Positions 25,973 through 35,886 of a stretch of 64,000 nt of DNA are shown here, one piece after another. The stretch's first letter is position 1; every line of letters begins with the position of its first letter. The notes under the pieces are model-generated. The model did no database searches. It had not been told where the DNA came from and worked only from the letters and a program-made list of their open reading frames with translations. The translations under genes and the position numbers were made by a program. Source of the DNA: Prochlorococcus sp. AG-347-I19 (lineage in GTDB: Bacteria; Cyanobacteriota; Cyanobacteriia; PCC-6307; Cyanobiaceae); assembly GCA_003279105.1 (NCBI GenBank), contig QCBO01000003.1:52245-116244 (forward strand), given 5' to 3'.

Positions 25973-26580
25973 TTAGATAACTGGACTGCCTTGATATAGT
26001 CTTCTTTATTGATTTTGTCGAGTACCTCAAATCCTTCAATAATCTTTCCAAAAATCGAATATCGTCCATCTAGTTCTGGGATCTTACTAGTTACAAAAAA
26101 AAATTCTGTAGATGAAGACTCATTCTTACCGCTCTTAACCATAGCGATTGATCCACTCTCAAAAGTATTAACTAAATATTCAGTTTCATTAGGATTGATT
26201 ATTTGATATTTGTATCTTGGTTTTGTTTCTTCTTTTAATTTTATTTCTAAAGGTATTGAAGGACTTTTCTTATCTAAGCCTTGATTGAGTTCAATATTAA
26301 ATTTATTTTCTGGATTAACGCCTCCGTGTATAAATTTCAATTGCGGATAATTTATTATTTTATAAAATTTTTTATTTTTATATATATTGTTTTCTATATT
26401 TTCTAGGAAGTTTGATACAGTAACTGGATTGTCTTTACCAAATAATTTAACCTCGAAATCACCTTTTGAAGTTTTAAAATAGGCTATTTTATTAGATTGA
26501 GTACAATTTAATTCTAATTTTTGGCAGTAATAATTTGAATCACTCTTACTTTTATAACTACAAGCTTGAACCAAAAACAA
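25969..26580 (-). CDS. Cyclophilin-type peptidyl-prolyl isomerase, probable lipoprotein
   Basis: A cyclophilin-like domain: [49 protein letters not shown] and [21 protein letters not shown] follow the family order, though the core motif is diverged. The TTG at 26580 would leave only MFLVQAC before a lipobox-like Cys. Reading the frame on upstream restores a full signal ([21 protein letters not shown]) but the only fitting start is ATA at 26625, preceded by GGAGGG six bases away and overlapping the ycf4 stop. The protein is probably anchored outside the membrane; see findings. Confidence 0.85.
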   Translation of the reverse strand: MFLVQACSYKSKSDSNYYCQKLELNCTQSNKIAYFKTSKGDFEVKLFGKDNPVTVSNFLENIENNIYKNKKFYKIINYPQLKFIHGGVNPENKFNIELNQGLDKKSPSIPLEIKLKEETKPRYKYQIINPNETEYLVNTFESGSIAMVKSGKNESSSTEFFFVTSKIPELDGRYSIFGKIIEGFEVLDKINKEDYIKAVQLSN

Positions 26581-26621
26581 AACCTGTATAAAAGATAATA
26601 TTTTTAAATAATATTTTTTTT

Positions 26622-27179
26622 TTATTTTAGGCCCTCCAAATTAACATCTAAAAATTTAGCTAAACGAGCTCCTTCTTCTTCAACCTGAAGCAGTGGTTTT
26701 AGTTCACCTGCACCGCTTAAAGGGAGAGGTTTTTTTCTACCTTTTAATACTAGAGCAATTCTTCTTCTAGGATTAAATCCCTCACTTATATCCAACTTAA
26801 CAGATTTAATTTCATCAAAATTTAATTTAACTTCAACATCTTTAAATAATCCCTTTCTTTTTATTTCTACAGATTTCGAGGATTTGTCAAAATAATTACT
26901 TCCTGAACCAAAGTTAATATAAACCAAATACCATAAATAGAGATTTAATAAATTGGCTATTACTCCATAAGCACCCATTATTATTCCTTGAGGTATAAAA
27001 AGCAAAGTTGAGGGATTCCCCAAAGGTAGTAAATCCTTACCTGTGTAGCTAGATAAAGAGGCCAAAAGGAATCCAACCCCTCCAATAGTTAACATTCCTC
27101 CAATAATATAATTCGATATTTTTCTTGATCCACTAATTTTTTGTTCGATTTTATCGAAAGACCTTAGATCTGAATTCAT
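26622..27179 (-). CDS. ycf4: Photosystem I assembly protein Ycf4
   Basis: Thylakoid assembly factor for PSI. The 185-residue protein has two membrane helices (NYIIGGMLTIGGVGFLLASL and GIIMGAYGVIANLLNLYLWYLV) and the conserved soluble part with FNPRRRIALVLKGRK and the acidic LLQVEEEGARLAKFL end. It starts at ATG 27179, divergent from psbD. Its stop overlaps the likely ATA start of the cyclophilin gene. Confidence 0.95.
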   Translation of the reverse strand: MNSDLRSFDKIEQKISGSRKISNYIIGGMLTIGGVGFLLASLSSYTGKDLLPLGNPSTLLFIPQGIIMGAYGVIANLLNLYLWYLVYINFGSGSNYFDKSSKSVEIKRKGLFKDVEVKLNFDEIKSVKLDISEGFNPRRRIALVLKGRKKPLPLSGAGELKPLLQVEEEGARLAKFLDVNLEGLK

Positions 27180-27360
27180 TTTTTATCTTTTTTGAACCTA
27201 GTTAAGATAATTTAACAAACTTAGAGAGTATTCTTACCTATTTTTTAATAAAAAAGTCAGGAAAGCTTTACAAGGCGTTTCAGATATACAAATATTTCCC
27301 CACATTACTCTCAATCTTTGTTACAGTCACTGCGTATCCCGAAGCTAAAAACGATTTCTC

Positions 27361-28437
27361 ATGACGATCGCAGTTGGTAGCGCCCCACAAAGAGGATGGT
27401 TTGATATCCTTGATGATTGGTTGAAGCGCGACCGCTTTGTATTTATTGGTTGGTCCGGACTACTTTTACTTCCTTGTGCATATCTAGCTATAGGTGGTTG
27501 GTTCGTCGGAACAACATTTGTTACCTCTTGGTACACACACGGAGTTGCAAGCTCATACCTTGAAGGTTGTAACTTTTTAACAGCAGCTGTAAGTACCCCT
27601 GGTGATGCCATGGGACACAGTCTTCTATTTTTATGGGGTCCTGAAGCCCAAGGTAGTTTCGTAAGATGGCTACAACTTGGTGGTCTTTGGAACTTCGTTG
27701 CATTACATGGAGTATTTGGCCTTATTGGTTTTATGCTTCGTCAGTTTGAAATTGCTGGCCTTGTTGGAATCAGACCATACAACGCATTAGCTTTTTCAGC
27801 AGTAATTGCAGTTTTTACAAGTATTTTCCTTATTTATCCTTTAGGACAGCATAGTTGGTTCTTCGCACCTTCATTTGGTGTAGCAGCAATCTTCCGTTAT
27901 ATCCTATTCATTCAAGGTTTTCACAATATTACTTTAAATCCATTCCACATGATGGGTGTTGCTGGAATTCTTGGTGGTGCTCTACTTTGCGCTATTCATG
28001 GAGCTACAGTACAAAACACCTTGTATGAAGATACAAGTATTTATACAGATGGTAAGGTTCAAAGTTCAACATTTAGAGCTTTTGATCCAACTCAAGAAGA
28101 AGAAACTTATTCAATGATTACAGCGAATAGATTCTGGAGTCAAATCTTCGGTATTGCTTTCTCAAACAAGCGTTTCTTACATTTCTTGATGCTATTTGTA
28201 CCTGTTATGGGTATGTGGACATCTTCAATTGGTATTGTCGGCTTAGCACTAAATTTAAGAGCTTATGATTTCGTAAGCCAAGAAATACGTGCAGCAGAAG
28301 ATCCAGAATTTGAAACTTTCTATACAAAAAATATACTTTTGAACGAAGGTATGCGAGCATGGATGTCTTCTGTGGATCAACCACACGAAAACTTTGTATT
28401 CCCTGAGGAGGTTCTACCACGTGGAAACGCCCTTTAA
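27361..28437 (+). CDS. psbD: Photosystem II D2 protein
   Basis: Reaction-centre core of PSII, binding P680 chlorophyll, pheophytin, QA and non-haem iron. The 358-residue sequence starts [20 protein letters not shown] and ends [10 protein letters not shown], as in other D2 proteins. The accessory segments [15 protein letters not shown] (iron His) and [14 protein letters not shown] are intact. The last 17 bases overlap psbC, the standard arrangement. The upstream gap (27180-27360) is a shared divergent region with ycf4. Confidence 0.98.
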   Translation: MTIAVGSAPQRGWFDILDDWLKRDRFVFIGWSGLLLLPCAYLAIGGWFVGTTFVTSWYTHGVASSYLEGCNFLTAAVSTPGDAMGHSLLFLWGPEAQGSFVRWLQLGGLWNFVALHGVFGLIGFMLRQFEIAGLVGIRPYNALAFSAVIAVFTSIFLIYPLGQHSWFFAPSFGVAAIFRYILFIQGFHNITLNPFHMMGVAGILGGALLCAIHGATVQNTLYEDTSIYTDGKVQSSTFRAFDPTQEEETYSMITANRFWSQIFGIAFSNKRFLHFLMLFVPVMGMWTSSIGIVGLALNLRAYDFVSQEIRAAEDPEFETFYTKNILLNEGMRAWMSSVDQPHENFVFPEEVLPRGNAL

Positions 28438-29803
28438 TAGTCTACTTAGAGCCCCTAACCAGAGTATTGAAGAAACTGGTTACGCTTGGTATGTAGGTAA
28501 CGCCAGATTAATTAATTTATCTGGCCGTTTACTAGGCGCTCACATTGCTCACTCTGGACTAATAGTCTTTTGGGCCGGTGCAATGATGCTATTCGAAGTA
28601 AGTCATTTCACATTTGATAAACCAATGTGGGAACAAGGCTTAATTTGTATGCCTCATGTAGCAATGTTTGGTTTTGGAGTTGGACCTGGTGGCGAAATTA
28701 CTGATGTTTATCCCTTCTTTGTTGCAGGTGTAATGCACTTAGTTTCTTCAGCAGTTTTAGGATTTGGTGGTGTTTATCACTCCTTAGCCGGTCCTGAAAA
28801 ACTTGAACAAGATTTCCCTTTCTTTTCTACAGATTGGAGAGACAAAAATCAGATGACTAATATATTGGGTTATCACCTAATTGTTTTAGGAGTCGGTGCT
28901 CTTTTCTTCGTTTTTAACTGGATGTTTGTAGGTGGTGCTTATGACACATGGGCACCAGGTGGTGGAGAAGTTAGACTAGTCAGTCCAACATTAGATCCTA
29001 GAGTTATTCTTGGATATCTATTCAGATCTCCATGGGGAGGAGCTGGTTCTATAATCGGTGTTAACTCCATCGAAGATATTGTTGGCGGACATGTTTATGT
29101 GGGTATTACTGCCATTATTGGTGGCTTATTTCACATCTTCACAAAACCTTTTGGATGGGCAAGAAGAGCTTTTATCTGGAACGGTGAAGGACTATTAAGT
29201 TATGCTCTTGGAGGAATATGTGTAGCAAGTTTTATTGCTTCAACATTCATCTGGTTCAACAATACTGCTTACCCTTCAGAATTTTATGGCCCAACAAACG
29301 CTGAAGCTTCACAGGCCCAAAGCTTTACTTTCCTAGTGAGAGACCAAAGAATTGGAGCTAACGTAGGTTCAACAATGGGACCAACAGGTCTTGGTAAGTA
29401 TCTCATGAGATCTCCTACTGGTGAAATAATATTTGGTGGTGAAACAATGAGATTTTGGGATTTCAGAGGGCCATGGTTAGAGCCTTTAAGAGGACCTAAC
29501 GGATTGAGCCTAGAGAAAATCCAAAATGATATTCAGCCTTGGCAAGTAAGAAGAGCAGCTGAATATATGACTCATGCTCCAAATGCTTCTATCAATTCTG
29601 TTGGTGGAATCATTACAGAGCCTAATGCTGTTAACTTCGTTAACTTAAGACAATGGTTAGCTGCAGCTCAATTCTTCCTAGGATGGTTTACATTCATTGG
29701 TCACCTTTGGCACGCTGGACGTGCTAGAGCAGCCGCTGCTGGTTTCGAAAAAGGAATCGACAGAAAGAGTGAGCCAGCTCTAGAAATGCCTGATTTAGAT
29801 TAA
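28421..29803 (+). CDS. psbC: Photosystem II CP43 antenna protein
   Basis: Inner antenna of PSII, about 460 residues, six helices, with a loop that also ligates the Mn cluster. GTG at 28421 starts [15 protein letters not shown], matching other CP43 proteins; an ATG at 28394 lies within psbD and is rejected. A GAGGAGG motif at 28405-28411 sits 9 bases before the GTG, a strong ribosome site inside psbD. The Mn-binding [14 protein letters not shown] segment is intact. A terminator follows. Confidence 0.98.
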   Translation: METPFNSLLRAPNQSIEETGYAWYVGNARLINLSGRLLGAHIAHSGLIVFWAGAMMLFEVSHFTFDKPMWEQGLICMPHVAMFGFGVGPGGEITDVYPFFVAGVMHLVSSAVLGFGGVYHSLAGPEKLEQDFPFFSTDWRDKNQMTNILGYHLIVLGVGALFFVFNWMFVGGAYDTWAPGGGEVRLVSPTLDPRVILGYLFRSPWGGAGSIIGVNSIEDIVGGHVYVGITAIIGGLFHIFTKPFGWARRAFIWNGEGLLSYALGGICVASFIASTFIWFNNTAYPSEFYGPTNAEASQAQSFTFLVRDQRIGANVGSTMGPTGLGKYLMRSPTGEIIFGGETMRFWDFRGPWLEPLRGPNGLSLEKIQNDIQPWQVRRAAEYMTHAPNASINSVGGIITEPNAVNFVNLRQWLAAAQFFLGWFTFIGHLWHAGRARAAAAGFEKGIDRKSEPALEMPDLD

Positions 29804-29818
29804 TTTCTATCTCAACCC

Positions 29819-29852
29819 AAAAAGCCCTATCTTCGGATGGGGGTTTTTTTTT
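29819..29852 (+). terminator. Terminator of psbDC operon
   Basis: AAAAAGCCCTATC pairs with GATGGGGGTTTTT (one mismatch, one G-T) around a TTCG tetraloop, ending in nine Ts. It lies about 15 bases after the psbC stop. Confidence 0.9.
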
Positions 29853-29863
29853 GCTCAATTTTA

Positions 29864-30475
29864 TTATCTATATAAGTTTTCTCTGAGCCATGGCAAACTT
29901 AATCCCATTACATTACTGAAGCAACCCTCTATTTTTTCTATATATTTACCGCCTATACCTTCTAAGGCAAATCCTCCGGCGCAATATAAAGGTTCATTTG
30001 TATCTACATAACTCTTGATTTCCCAATCTTCCAACTTAGAAAAATAAACTCTTGAACTTATTGTTTTTTTTATTATTTCAGTGATTTTAAAAATTTTGGA
30101 AGTTGAATCAAAATTCCCAATTATTAGAGTATGACCAGTATGTAAAAATCCAAATTCTCCAGACATTTTTTTCCATCTAATAAATGCTTCCTCTTTATTA
30201 GATGGTTTTCCATAAGCTTCTCCTTTAAATTCAAAAATTGAATCGCACCCAAGTATTTCCAAAGGACCATAATTAAAATCTAAGGGCAATGATATGTTCT
30301 GAATATTTTCAGATAAACTATTAGCCTTTTGAAAAGATAATTCCAAAGCTAAATTAAATATATTCTTTTCTTGGATAGTAGTTTCATCAAAGTCACTTGA
30401 TATTTGGATAAATTCGATTTGACAATTTTCTAGTAATTTCTTTCTAGATTGAGAAGCAGAGGCTAGAATTAACAC
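29864..30475 (-). CDS. maf: Maf-like nucleotide pyrophosphatase
   Basis: House-cleaning dNTP/NTP pyrophosphatase of the Maf/YceF family. The start [16 protein letters not shown] with the conserved Ser-Arg, [26 protein letters not shown] and TGHTLIIGN are family signatures; [29 protein letters not shown] ends the domain. At 203 residues it is of normal length. It converges on the psbDC terminator. Confidence 0.92.
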   Translation of the reverse strand: MLILASASQSRKKLLENCQIEFIQISSDFDETTIQEKNIFNLALELSFQKANSLSENIQNISLPLDFNYGPLEILGCDSIFEFKGEAYGKPSNKEEAFIRWKKMSGEFGFLHTGHTLIIGNFDSTSKIFKITEIIKKTISSRVYFSKLEDWEIKSYVDTNEPLYCAGGFALEGIGGKYIEKIEGCFSNVMGLSLPWLRENLYR

Positions 30476-30541
30476 AAATTTTTTACCAAATTATAATTCA
30501 ATTTAATAATTAATAAATTTTAAAATTACTATAAATTACTA

Positions 30542-32071
30542 ATGGAGTTAGAAGCAAAATTACATGCAATTAAGAAACCAATAATGGTCCTAGGCACTTC
30601 CAGTGGAGCAGGTAAATCGTTAACGGTTACTGCTATTTGCAGGATTCTTAAAAATTTAGGAGAAGAACCAATACCTTTTAAAGGACAAAATATGAGCAAC
30701 AACGCTTGGGTTGATTGGGAAGGTGGAGAGATGGCATATTCACAAGCACTTCAAGCTTTTGCTTGTGGTATTAATCCCTCTGCAGAGATGAATCCCATTT
30801 TATTAAAACCACAAGGGAACTCAATAAGCGAGGTGATTCACCTTGGCAAAAGCATAGGGACAACAACCGCACAAAATTACTATAAGGATTGGTTTATTCC
30901 AGGCTGGGAAGTAATTAAAAAAAGTTTAAAGTCTATTTACGAAAGGAATCCGAATTGCCGTTTAATTATCGAAGGGGCTGGAAGTCCAGTAGAGATGAAT
31001 TTAATTCATAGAGATCTGACTAATTTAAAAGTTGCTAAATATTTAAATGCAAATTGCATTTTGGTCACTGATATTGAAAGGGGAGGCGTATTTGCACAAA
31101 TAATTGGTACTCTTAAATTAATGAAGCCTGAAGAAAAGAAGCTTATAAAGGGAATCATTATAAATAGATTCAGAGGAGACCTTTCATTATTTGAAGATGG
31201 GAAAAAATGGATAGAGAATAAGACTCAAATCCCTGTTATTGGAATTATTCCATGGTTAAATGATTCATTTCCTCCTGAGGATTCTTTAGATTTAATAGAA
31301 AAAAAATCACTTTCTAAAAATCCTGAAATCAAAGTTGGAATTATAAAATTACCATCTATTAGTAACTTCTCGGATTTTGATCCACTAGAAAATGAAGAAA
31401 CAATATTTATTGAATGGGTTAGAAAATCACAAAATCTAAGTAATTATGACTTCATTATTCTACCGGGCAGTAAACAAACGATTAAAGATCAAATATTTCT
31501 TGAAAATTCTGGCTTATCAAAGGATATAAGGGAGTATTCAAAAAACGAAGGAAATATTATTGGAATCTGTGGAGGTTTACAAATGTTAGGGACTACACTT
31601 GAAGATCCCTATTTTAAAGAGGGTTCTAAAAATTATTCTGAACAAAAAATTAAAGGGATTGGATTACTACCATTAAAAACAACTTTCTTTAAAAAAAAAT
31701 TAACACGTCAAATCAAATCTAAATCTATATGGCCGTGCCAATCAGAAATTAATGGATTTGAAATTCATAATGGTCAAACTGTATTAGATGACATCCAAAA
31801 TTCATTAAAGATTAATCCTATTTTTGAAGATTCAGATCTTGGCTGGTACAAAGAAAATAATAAAGGAGGAACTATTGCAGGAACATACATTCATGGGATC
31901 TTTGAAAATGACAGTTGGAGAGAGCATTATATTAATTTAATAAGGAAGAGTAAAAATCTACCAATATTAAATAAAAGATCAATATCTTATAAAGAGAAGA
32001 GACAATTCATTATTGATACTCTTGCGAATGAATTCTACAAACATCTAAATCTCAAATCATTTTTAAGTTGA
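30542..32071 (+). CDS. cobQ: Cobyric acid synthase CobQ
   Basis: Amidates the side chains b, d, e and g of adenosylcobyrinic diamide in cobalamin (pseudocobalamin) synthesis, using glutamine. The 509-residue protein has a P-loop dethiobiotin-synthetase-like domain (LGTSSGAGKSLT, FKGQNMSNNAW) and a C-terminal amidotransferase with GICGGLQMLG (nucleophile Cys) and TYIHGIFEND (His). Its TGA stop overlaps the TTG start of the downstream ferredoxin (TTGA). Confidence 0.96.
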   Translation: MELEAKLHAIKKPIMVLGTSSGAGKSLTVTAICRILKNLGEEPIPFKGQNMSNNAWVDWEGGEMAYSQALQAFACGINPSAEMNPILLKPQGNSISEVIHLGKSIGTTTAQNYYKDWFIPGWEVIKKSLKSIYERNPNCRLIIEGAGSPVEMNLIHRDLTNLKVAKYLNANCILVTDIERGGVFAQIIGTLKLMKPEEKKLIKGIIINRFRGDLSLFEDGKKWIENKTQIPVIGIIPWLNDSFPPEDSLDLIEKKSLSKNPEIKVGIIKLPSISNFSDFDPLENEETIFIEWVRKSQNLSNYDFIILPGSKQTIKDQIFLENSGLSKDIREYSKNEGNIIGICGGLQMLGTTLEDPYFKEGSKNYSEQKIKGIGLLPLKTTFFKKKLTRQIKSKSIWPCQSEINGFEIHNGQTVLDDIQNSLKINPIFEDSDLGWYKENNKGGTIAGTYIHGIFENDSWREHYINLIRKSKNLPILNKRSISYKEKRQFIIDTLANEFYKHLNLKSFLS

Positions 32072-32322
32072 AGGAAACAAAAAATATAAAAGTAATATGG
32101 CCAAACAATAAAGAAACATTTGTTTCAGATGGTGATGACTGGTTTTCTTCTGCTGAAAAAGCAGGTTTAGTAATACCGACTGGCTGTCTTAGTGGAAGTT
32201 GTGGAGCCTGTGAAATAGACGTTAATGGTGAAACAGTAAGGGCTTGTATCAGCGAAATTAAAAACAATAAAGAATGTACATTAAGGGTTTCTTTAACTAC
32301 AGACCCCTTTTGGGAAAACTAA
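32068..32322 (+). CDS. 2Fe-2S plant-type ferredoxin
   Basis: An 84-residue ferredoxin. PTGCLSGSCGACEIDVNG supplies C-x4-C-x2-C, and the fourth ligand is in VRACISEI, the plant-type binding pattern. It starts at TTG coupled to the cobQ stop by a four-base overlap. It is shorter and more diverged than the main photosynthetic PetF, so it may serve cobalamin synthesis or another reductase; this is inference from context. Confidence 0.88.
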   Translation: MKETKNIKVIWPNNKETFVSDGDDWFSSAEKAGLVIPTGCLSGSCGACEIDVNGETVRACISEIKNNKECTLRVSLTTDPFWEN

Positions 32323-32332
32323 AAATTTTTTA

Positions 32333-34156
32333 TTAATATAAAAAATTCAACTTAATTCCAAATCTATTTTCATTATCTTTCAAGAGATGACCAAGATCTT
32401 GAACTCCAGCAGCATTAGAATAATACAAATCTAATGACTTTTCAGATGAAAAAGAATATCTTATAGCAAGAGTAGAATTTAAATCTGAATCGTTTTTAAT
32501 TGAAGTATTTATTTCTGGAATAAGCATCAAATTATCTGATAAATTTATATAACTTGAAAAACCGATCCCACCAAAACTTTCGACGCCACTAAAAAAGTAT
32601 TTGGGACTGATGTTAAATGCTAACCAATTGTTTAATCTAAAAGTATTCATAAATTCTGTGAATAAATACCCTTGATTGGTATCATCATTTCTACCAACGG
32701 ATATTCTTGATGCAAGCCAATAGAGGTCGTTTTTTTGAGGACTAAATATTAGAAGCTTCCCGCCTAACCTAAAATTAAAATTATTTTCATCTAAATAGGT
32801 TGAATATAAATTTGAATTTTTACTTCCTTTGAAGTTTAAATCATTAAACTTACCAATATTTAGAAGTTCTAATTGAAATAAATTTGATAAAGAATAATAA
32901 TAAGAACCAAACATATTTCCTCTACTATCAGAGCTAATATTAATTTGTGAATTTCCAGCTTTAGGTAGTAAGGCATTATTTACAGTAATTCCGCCATTAC
33001 TAATCAATTTTTCTCTTTCATTGAGAGTATTAAGGTATGTATCTTCACCATAGGGTCTATAAGTTAAATTAGCAGAATACAGTGGACGGTCATCTGATGG
33101 GATAGTAAGTATTCCAGTAGAAGGAGAAGCCCCATATGAATTGGTTATTTTACCTTCAATTCCAATCTTAGGATTAACATCCCAACCCAAACCAAAACTA
33201 TATATAGGCTTTCTAGAGTAATTTAAATTATTGTCAAAATAATTATTACCCGGACCCAGAGGGGTCGTATATGAGAGAAGAAGATTAAGATCCTCTGCTA
33301 TATCAAAAACAATGCCACTTCCTATGTAAAAATTATTACCATACGAGTTTTTGCCAATTCCTTTAGGACCTAATTTCTCGGGCAAAAATGTAACCCCTGG
33401 GACAATTAAAGCGGTAAAGTTTTCATTTAAATTTTTTGATATAGGAAAAGATAAAGCCCCAACTAAATTTTCAAATTTATCTTTACCAAGGGAACTATCT
33501 TTTTGATTATATATGCTTTTTGAGGTCTCAGATCCACTAGCGTGTCTCCAATATTCAAGCGTGGATACTAATGACAACCCAAAATCGAAATCTTCCTCAT
33601 CTATTAATCTTTTCTTAAAAGAAAGTGCATAACTTTGCCAATAATAGTTAATTTTCTTTCCATCTATTAAGTTATATAATTCATCATCGGCTCCTGTTAT
33701 ATAGATAGAAATAAGGGAAGAATCTGAAATTCCGTAATCAAAAACAAATGAAGGATTTTGCTGACCAGTCCCACCCCCTACACCTCCGTCAAAAGATGAT
33801 TTCCACCTTACTGAGGCTTGTATAGTGTCATAGTCAAGGAAATTATTGAGTGGTAAAAAAGGTTCAATTTCAGTAATAGAAAAATCTGATATTTTTGATG
33901 ATTTAAAGATTCTTTTTTCACTAGGAGAATTTTTCTTATCAGTTGTTGAGCTTTGTTTGTTTTTATTTTCAAAATAATTTTCATCACTCTCGTAGTATTT
34001 CCAGATAATCTTTTTCAATGGATTAGATTTATTTTCATCTACCTTTTCCCAATTAACCTGATTAATTCTAGAGATATTTCTATTTACTTTTTCTGCAAAA
34101 ACTCCTAAAAAATTGAGCGATTGACTAATTAAAAATATATAAATAATCAACCTCAT
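32333..34156 (-). CDS. Large outer-membrane beta-barrel protein, unknown function
   Basis: A 607-residue protein with a signal peptide (MRLIIYIFLISQSLNFLGVFAE). A charged Lys/Asn/Ser linker (about 25-90) precedes a long region of alternating polar and hydrophobic strands rich in Gly, Asn, Tyr and Ser, ending in GIKLNFLY with a terminal aromatic residue, the usual barrel-insertion signal. No porin family motif (SLH, OprB) was seen. It is probably an outer-membrane protein of unknown cargo. It converges on the ferredoxin gene. Confidence 0.7.
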   Translation of the reverse strand: MRLIIYIFLISQSLNFLGVFAEKVNRNISRINQVNWEKVDENKSNPLKKIIWKYYESDENYFENKNKQSSTTDKKNSPSEKRIFKSSKISDFSITEIEPFLPLNNFLDYDTIQASVRWKSSFDGGVGGGTGQQNPSFVFDYGISDSSLISIYITGADDELYNLIDGKKINYYWQSYALSFKKRLIDEEDFDFGLSLVSTLEYWRHASGSETSKSIYNQKDSSLGKDKFENLVGALSFPISKNLNENFTALIVPGVTFLPEKLGPKGIGKNSYGNNFYIGSGIVFDIAEDLNLLLSYTTPLGPGNNYFDNNLNYSRKPIYSFGLGWDVNPKIGIEGKITNSYGASPSTGILTIPSDDRPLYSANLTYRPYGEDTYLNTLNEREKLISNGGITVNNALLPKAGNSQINISSDSRGNMFGSYYYSLSNLFQLELLNIGKFNDLNFKGSKNSNLYSTYLDENNFNFRLGGKLLIFSPQKNDLYWLASRISVGRNDDTNQGYLFTEFMNTFRLNNWLAFNISPKYFFSGVESFGGIGFSSYINLSDNLMLIPEINTSIKNDSDLNSTLAIRYSFSSEKSLDLYYSNAAGVQDLGHLLKDNENRFGIKLNFLY

Positions 34157-34367
34157 ATAAAAACTTCTTAGATTTCTTAGATCAGTTTTTAATAATACCC
34201 TAAAAAAACTACATAAATCAATCTGAAGTTTCCTAAGAAAACAATTATCTAAGAGTTAAAACTAATATTTAAAATAGATATTTTAGATTGAAATTTATCT
34301 GCACAAAAGGATGGTAATAAACTATATATAAAAACTTTTATAAATAAAGAAATACAAAAAACTTTTA

Positions 34368-34916
34368 CTAAACATTCCCAATTATAAATAAGAGAAAAAG
34401 ATAATAAAAAATTGAGCCTAAAAATGTATTTAATAGGATTAGTTTATATTTAATTTTTGTAGAGGCAATAATATAACTTCCTAAAACATGGGGTATTATT
34501 GGGAAAGATCTTATGATTAAAATGTAATAAGATCTAAAAGTAACATTTTTAAAAAATTTATAAAATTTATTTTTTTCTAGTTTTTTCAAAAACAATATAT
34601 TTCTAGAAACTTTTAATTTAATTTTTCTCAAAATAAAAACTTGGAATACACTTAAGGTGGTTAGAGCGGGAGAAAAAAGAAAAACATAATGTAACCCAAA
34701 AACTTTTATTAAGATAAAGTCAAAAACTATTGAAAAAGGAAGACCTAAGAATATAGAAATAATATTCAAAACTACCAAATATTTGTATTGAATATTATTA
34801 AGTTGGGATTCAATATCATAGATATATTTAAAAATTAGAGCCAGAAAATAAACCATCAAATAGAAAAAAAATATTTTAAAAATTAAAGATTTATACTCTA
34901 TATTTTTTCTATTCAT
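34368..34916 (-). CDS. VTT-domain membrane protein (TVP38/DedA-like)
   Basis: Multi-pass membrane protein of 182 residues. LGLPFSIVFDFILIKVFGL and the segment RSFPIIPHVLGSYIIASTKIKYKLILLNTFLGSIFY resemble the VTT/SNARE-associated domain (Arg-Pro-Pro and Gly-Tyr-Ala pattern) of the TVP38/TMEM64 family, which is linked to lipid scrambling or transport. The motif match is partial, so this is a family-level call. It is transcribed leftward with an empty gap upstream. Confidence 0.65.
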   Translation of the reverse strand: MNRKNIEYKSLIFKIFFFYLMVYFLALIFKYIYDIESQLNNIQYKYLVVLNIISIFLGLPFSIVFDFILIKVFGLHYVFLFSPALTTLSVFQVFILRKIKLKVSRNILFLKKLEKNKFYKFFKNVTFRSYYILIIRSFPIIPHVLGSYIIASTKIKYKLILLNTFLGSIFYYLFLLFIIGNV

Positions 34917-35255
34917 AGAAAAATCAACTATTGCAAATGATCATTTAAAAATTTGATTTCAAAAAACCTCTTATAAAGGTAACATCCCTGAAAATAAAAG
35001 TAAAAATAAAGCTTCTACTTATTTGTTCTTTATATGAGTCTAGGAATTCTATAATTTAGTTGTATATTTCTTTCTTAGAAATATTTTTAATTAACAGAGA
35101 GGTGGGGATTACATAACAAATTAAATAGGCAGATAATAGAGTACGTGGGACATATTTTCAAGTAATAAAGGGCATATCCCCCAACACATAAGCTAACATC
35201 AAAAACTTGAAGATATTGGACGATATAGGAAAGTCAATAAAGTAGTGAGTTTCAT
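34917..35255. other. Gene-free stretch
   Basis: This 339-base gap holds no supportable ORF. It contains a degenerate copy of the tRNA-Ser 3' end at 35091-35110 (listed separately) and leads into the terminator of the Yfr2 RNA on the minus strand. Confidence 0.5.
35091..35110. repeat. Degenerate tRNA-Ser 3'-end copy
   Basis: TTAACAGAGAGGTGGGGATT resembles the tRNA-Ser 3' end (AACGGAGAGGGTGGGATT at 37432) with about 15 of 18 positions conserved, in the same orientation. A possible old attachment site; weaker than the copy at 37093. Confidence 0.35.
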
Positions 35256-35350
35256 AAAAAAACCCCTATTTCTAGGGGTCTTTCTAGGGGTTAGCTAAAT
35301 CAAGTGTTACCTTGTTTCCACTGTTTTAGTAAAACCACTCCTTCACACTA
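35256..35350 (-). ncRNA. yfr2: Yfr2-family small RNA
   Basis: The minus-strand RNA has a GTTTT/AAAAC hairpin, a second hairpin AGTG/CACT whose loop holds GGAAACAAGG, the hallmark of the Yfr2-5 RNAs of marine cyanobacteria, and a strong terminator (CCCCTA/TAGGGG) followed by seven Ts at 35262-35256. About 95 bases is the known size. The 5' end is estimated from a -10-like TAATCT upstream. Function in the family is not established. Confidence 0.8.
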
Positions 35351-35354
35351 ACTA

Positions 35355-35368
35355 AGATTACGTAATCT
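35355..35368. promoter_or_regulatory. 14-bp palindrome at Yfr2 promoter
   Basis: AGATTACGTAATCT is perfectly palindromic and overlaps the -10 region of the Yfr2 gene (TAATCT on the minus strand). It could be an operator or simply the promoter. Confidence 0.35.
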
Positions 35369-35452
35369 ATTTCTTTTCCGTGGAAGGGGCGAATGGAATG
35401 TAACTTAACCGTCACATGTGCCAATTCTTTATTGCAGTGAATTTGTTATCAA

Positions 35453-35481
35453 AAAACACCAATTTAGAGTAAAGGGTGTTT
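35453..35481 (-). terminator. Terminator of the 61-aa gene
   Basis: AAACACC pairs with GGTGTTT around a 14-base loop; read leftward the stem is followed by a run of Ts. It lies downstream of the minus-strand ORF at 35574. The 35369-35573 gap holds nothing else clear. Confidence 0.65.
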
Positions 35482-35573
35482 ACTTATCAGAAATTAGTGT
35501 GTCAGGAATTTATGATACATAAAAACTAATGGAAAAAGTTATCAAATTTCTAAAGTATTAATAACTAATTCTT

Positions 35574-35759
35574 TTACCAAAATTGATAAAGATTTGAAAA
35601 CTGGTTTTTAGTATCTACTATTGCAGTGCTTGTTGAGATCAAATCCCATCCTGCAGAATTACGTTTTTTCATAATTGCTGCAATTTCGTTTTCTTGTCTT
35701 TGAGTATTTGAATTACCAACTGCGTAATATATATCAAGATCATTTTCAACTTTTGACAT
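35574..35759 (-). CDS. Small hypothetical protein, DUF4177-like (61 aa)
   Basis: A 61-residue soluble protein. The pattern DIYYAVG...IAAIMKKRNSAGWDLISTSTA...LYQFW resembles DUF4177-type domains (a 'GW-x-L' strand after a helix, then an aromatic-rich strand). Function of the family is unknown. It lies between the Yfr2 RNA and the rhomboid gene, inside the segment bounded by tRNA-Ser-like repeats. Confidence 0.6.
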   Translation of the reverse strand: MSKVENDLDIYYAVGNSNTQRQENEIAAIMKKRNSAGWDLISTSTAIVDTKNQFSNLYQFW

Positions 35760-35886
35760 TTTTTAAGGTGTTGCTTTATTCAGAATTAATATTACTCAAT
35801 CTTTCATCTTTACTGGGAAAGACTCGATAAGGTGGTTGAAAATAAAACTTATATGATATTACCTTCACCCCAAATCTATTGGATTA

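Noticed and set aside
28394..28420. Upstream ATG for psbC
   Set aside because: It lies inside psbD and adds residues not found in CP43; the GTG at 28421 follows a strong ribosome site and gives the conserved METPFNS start.
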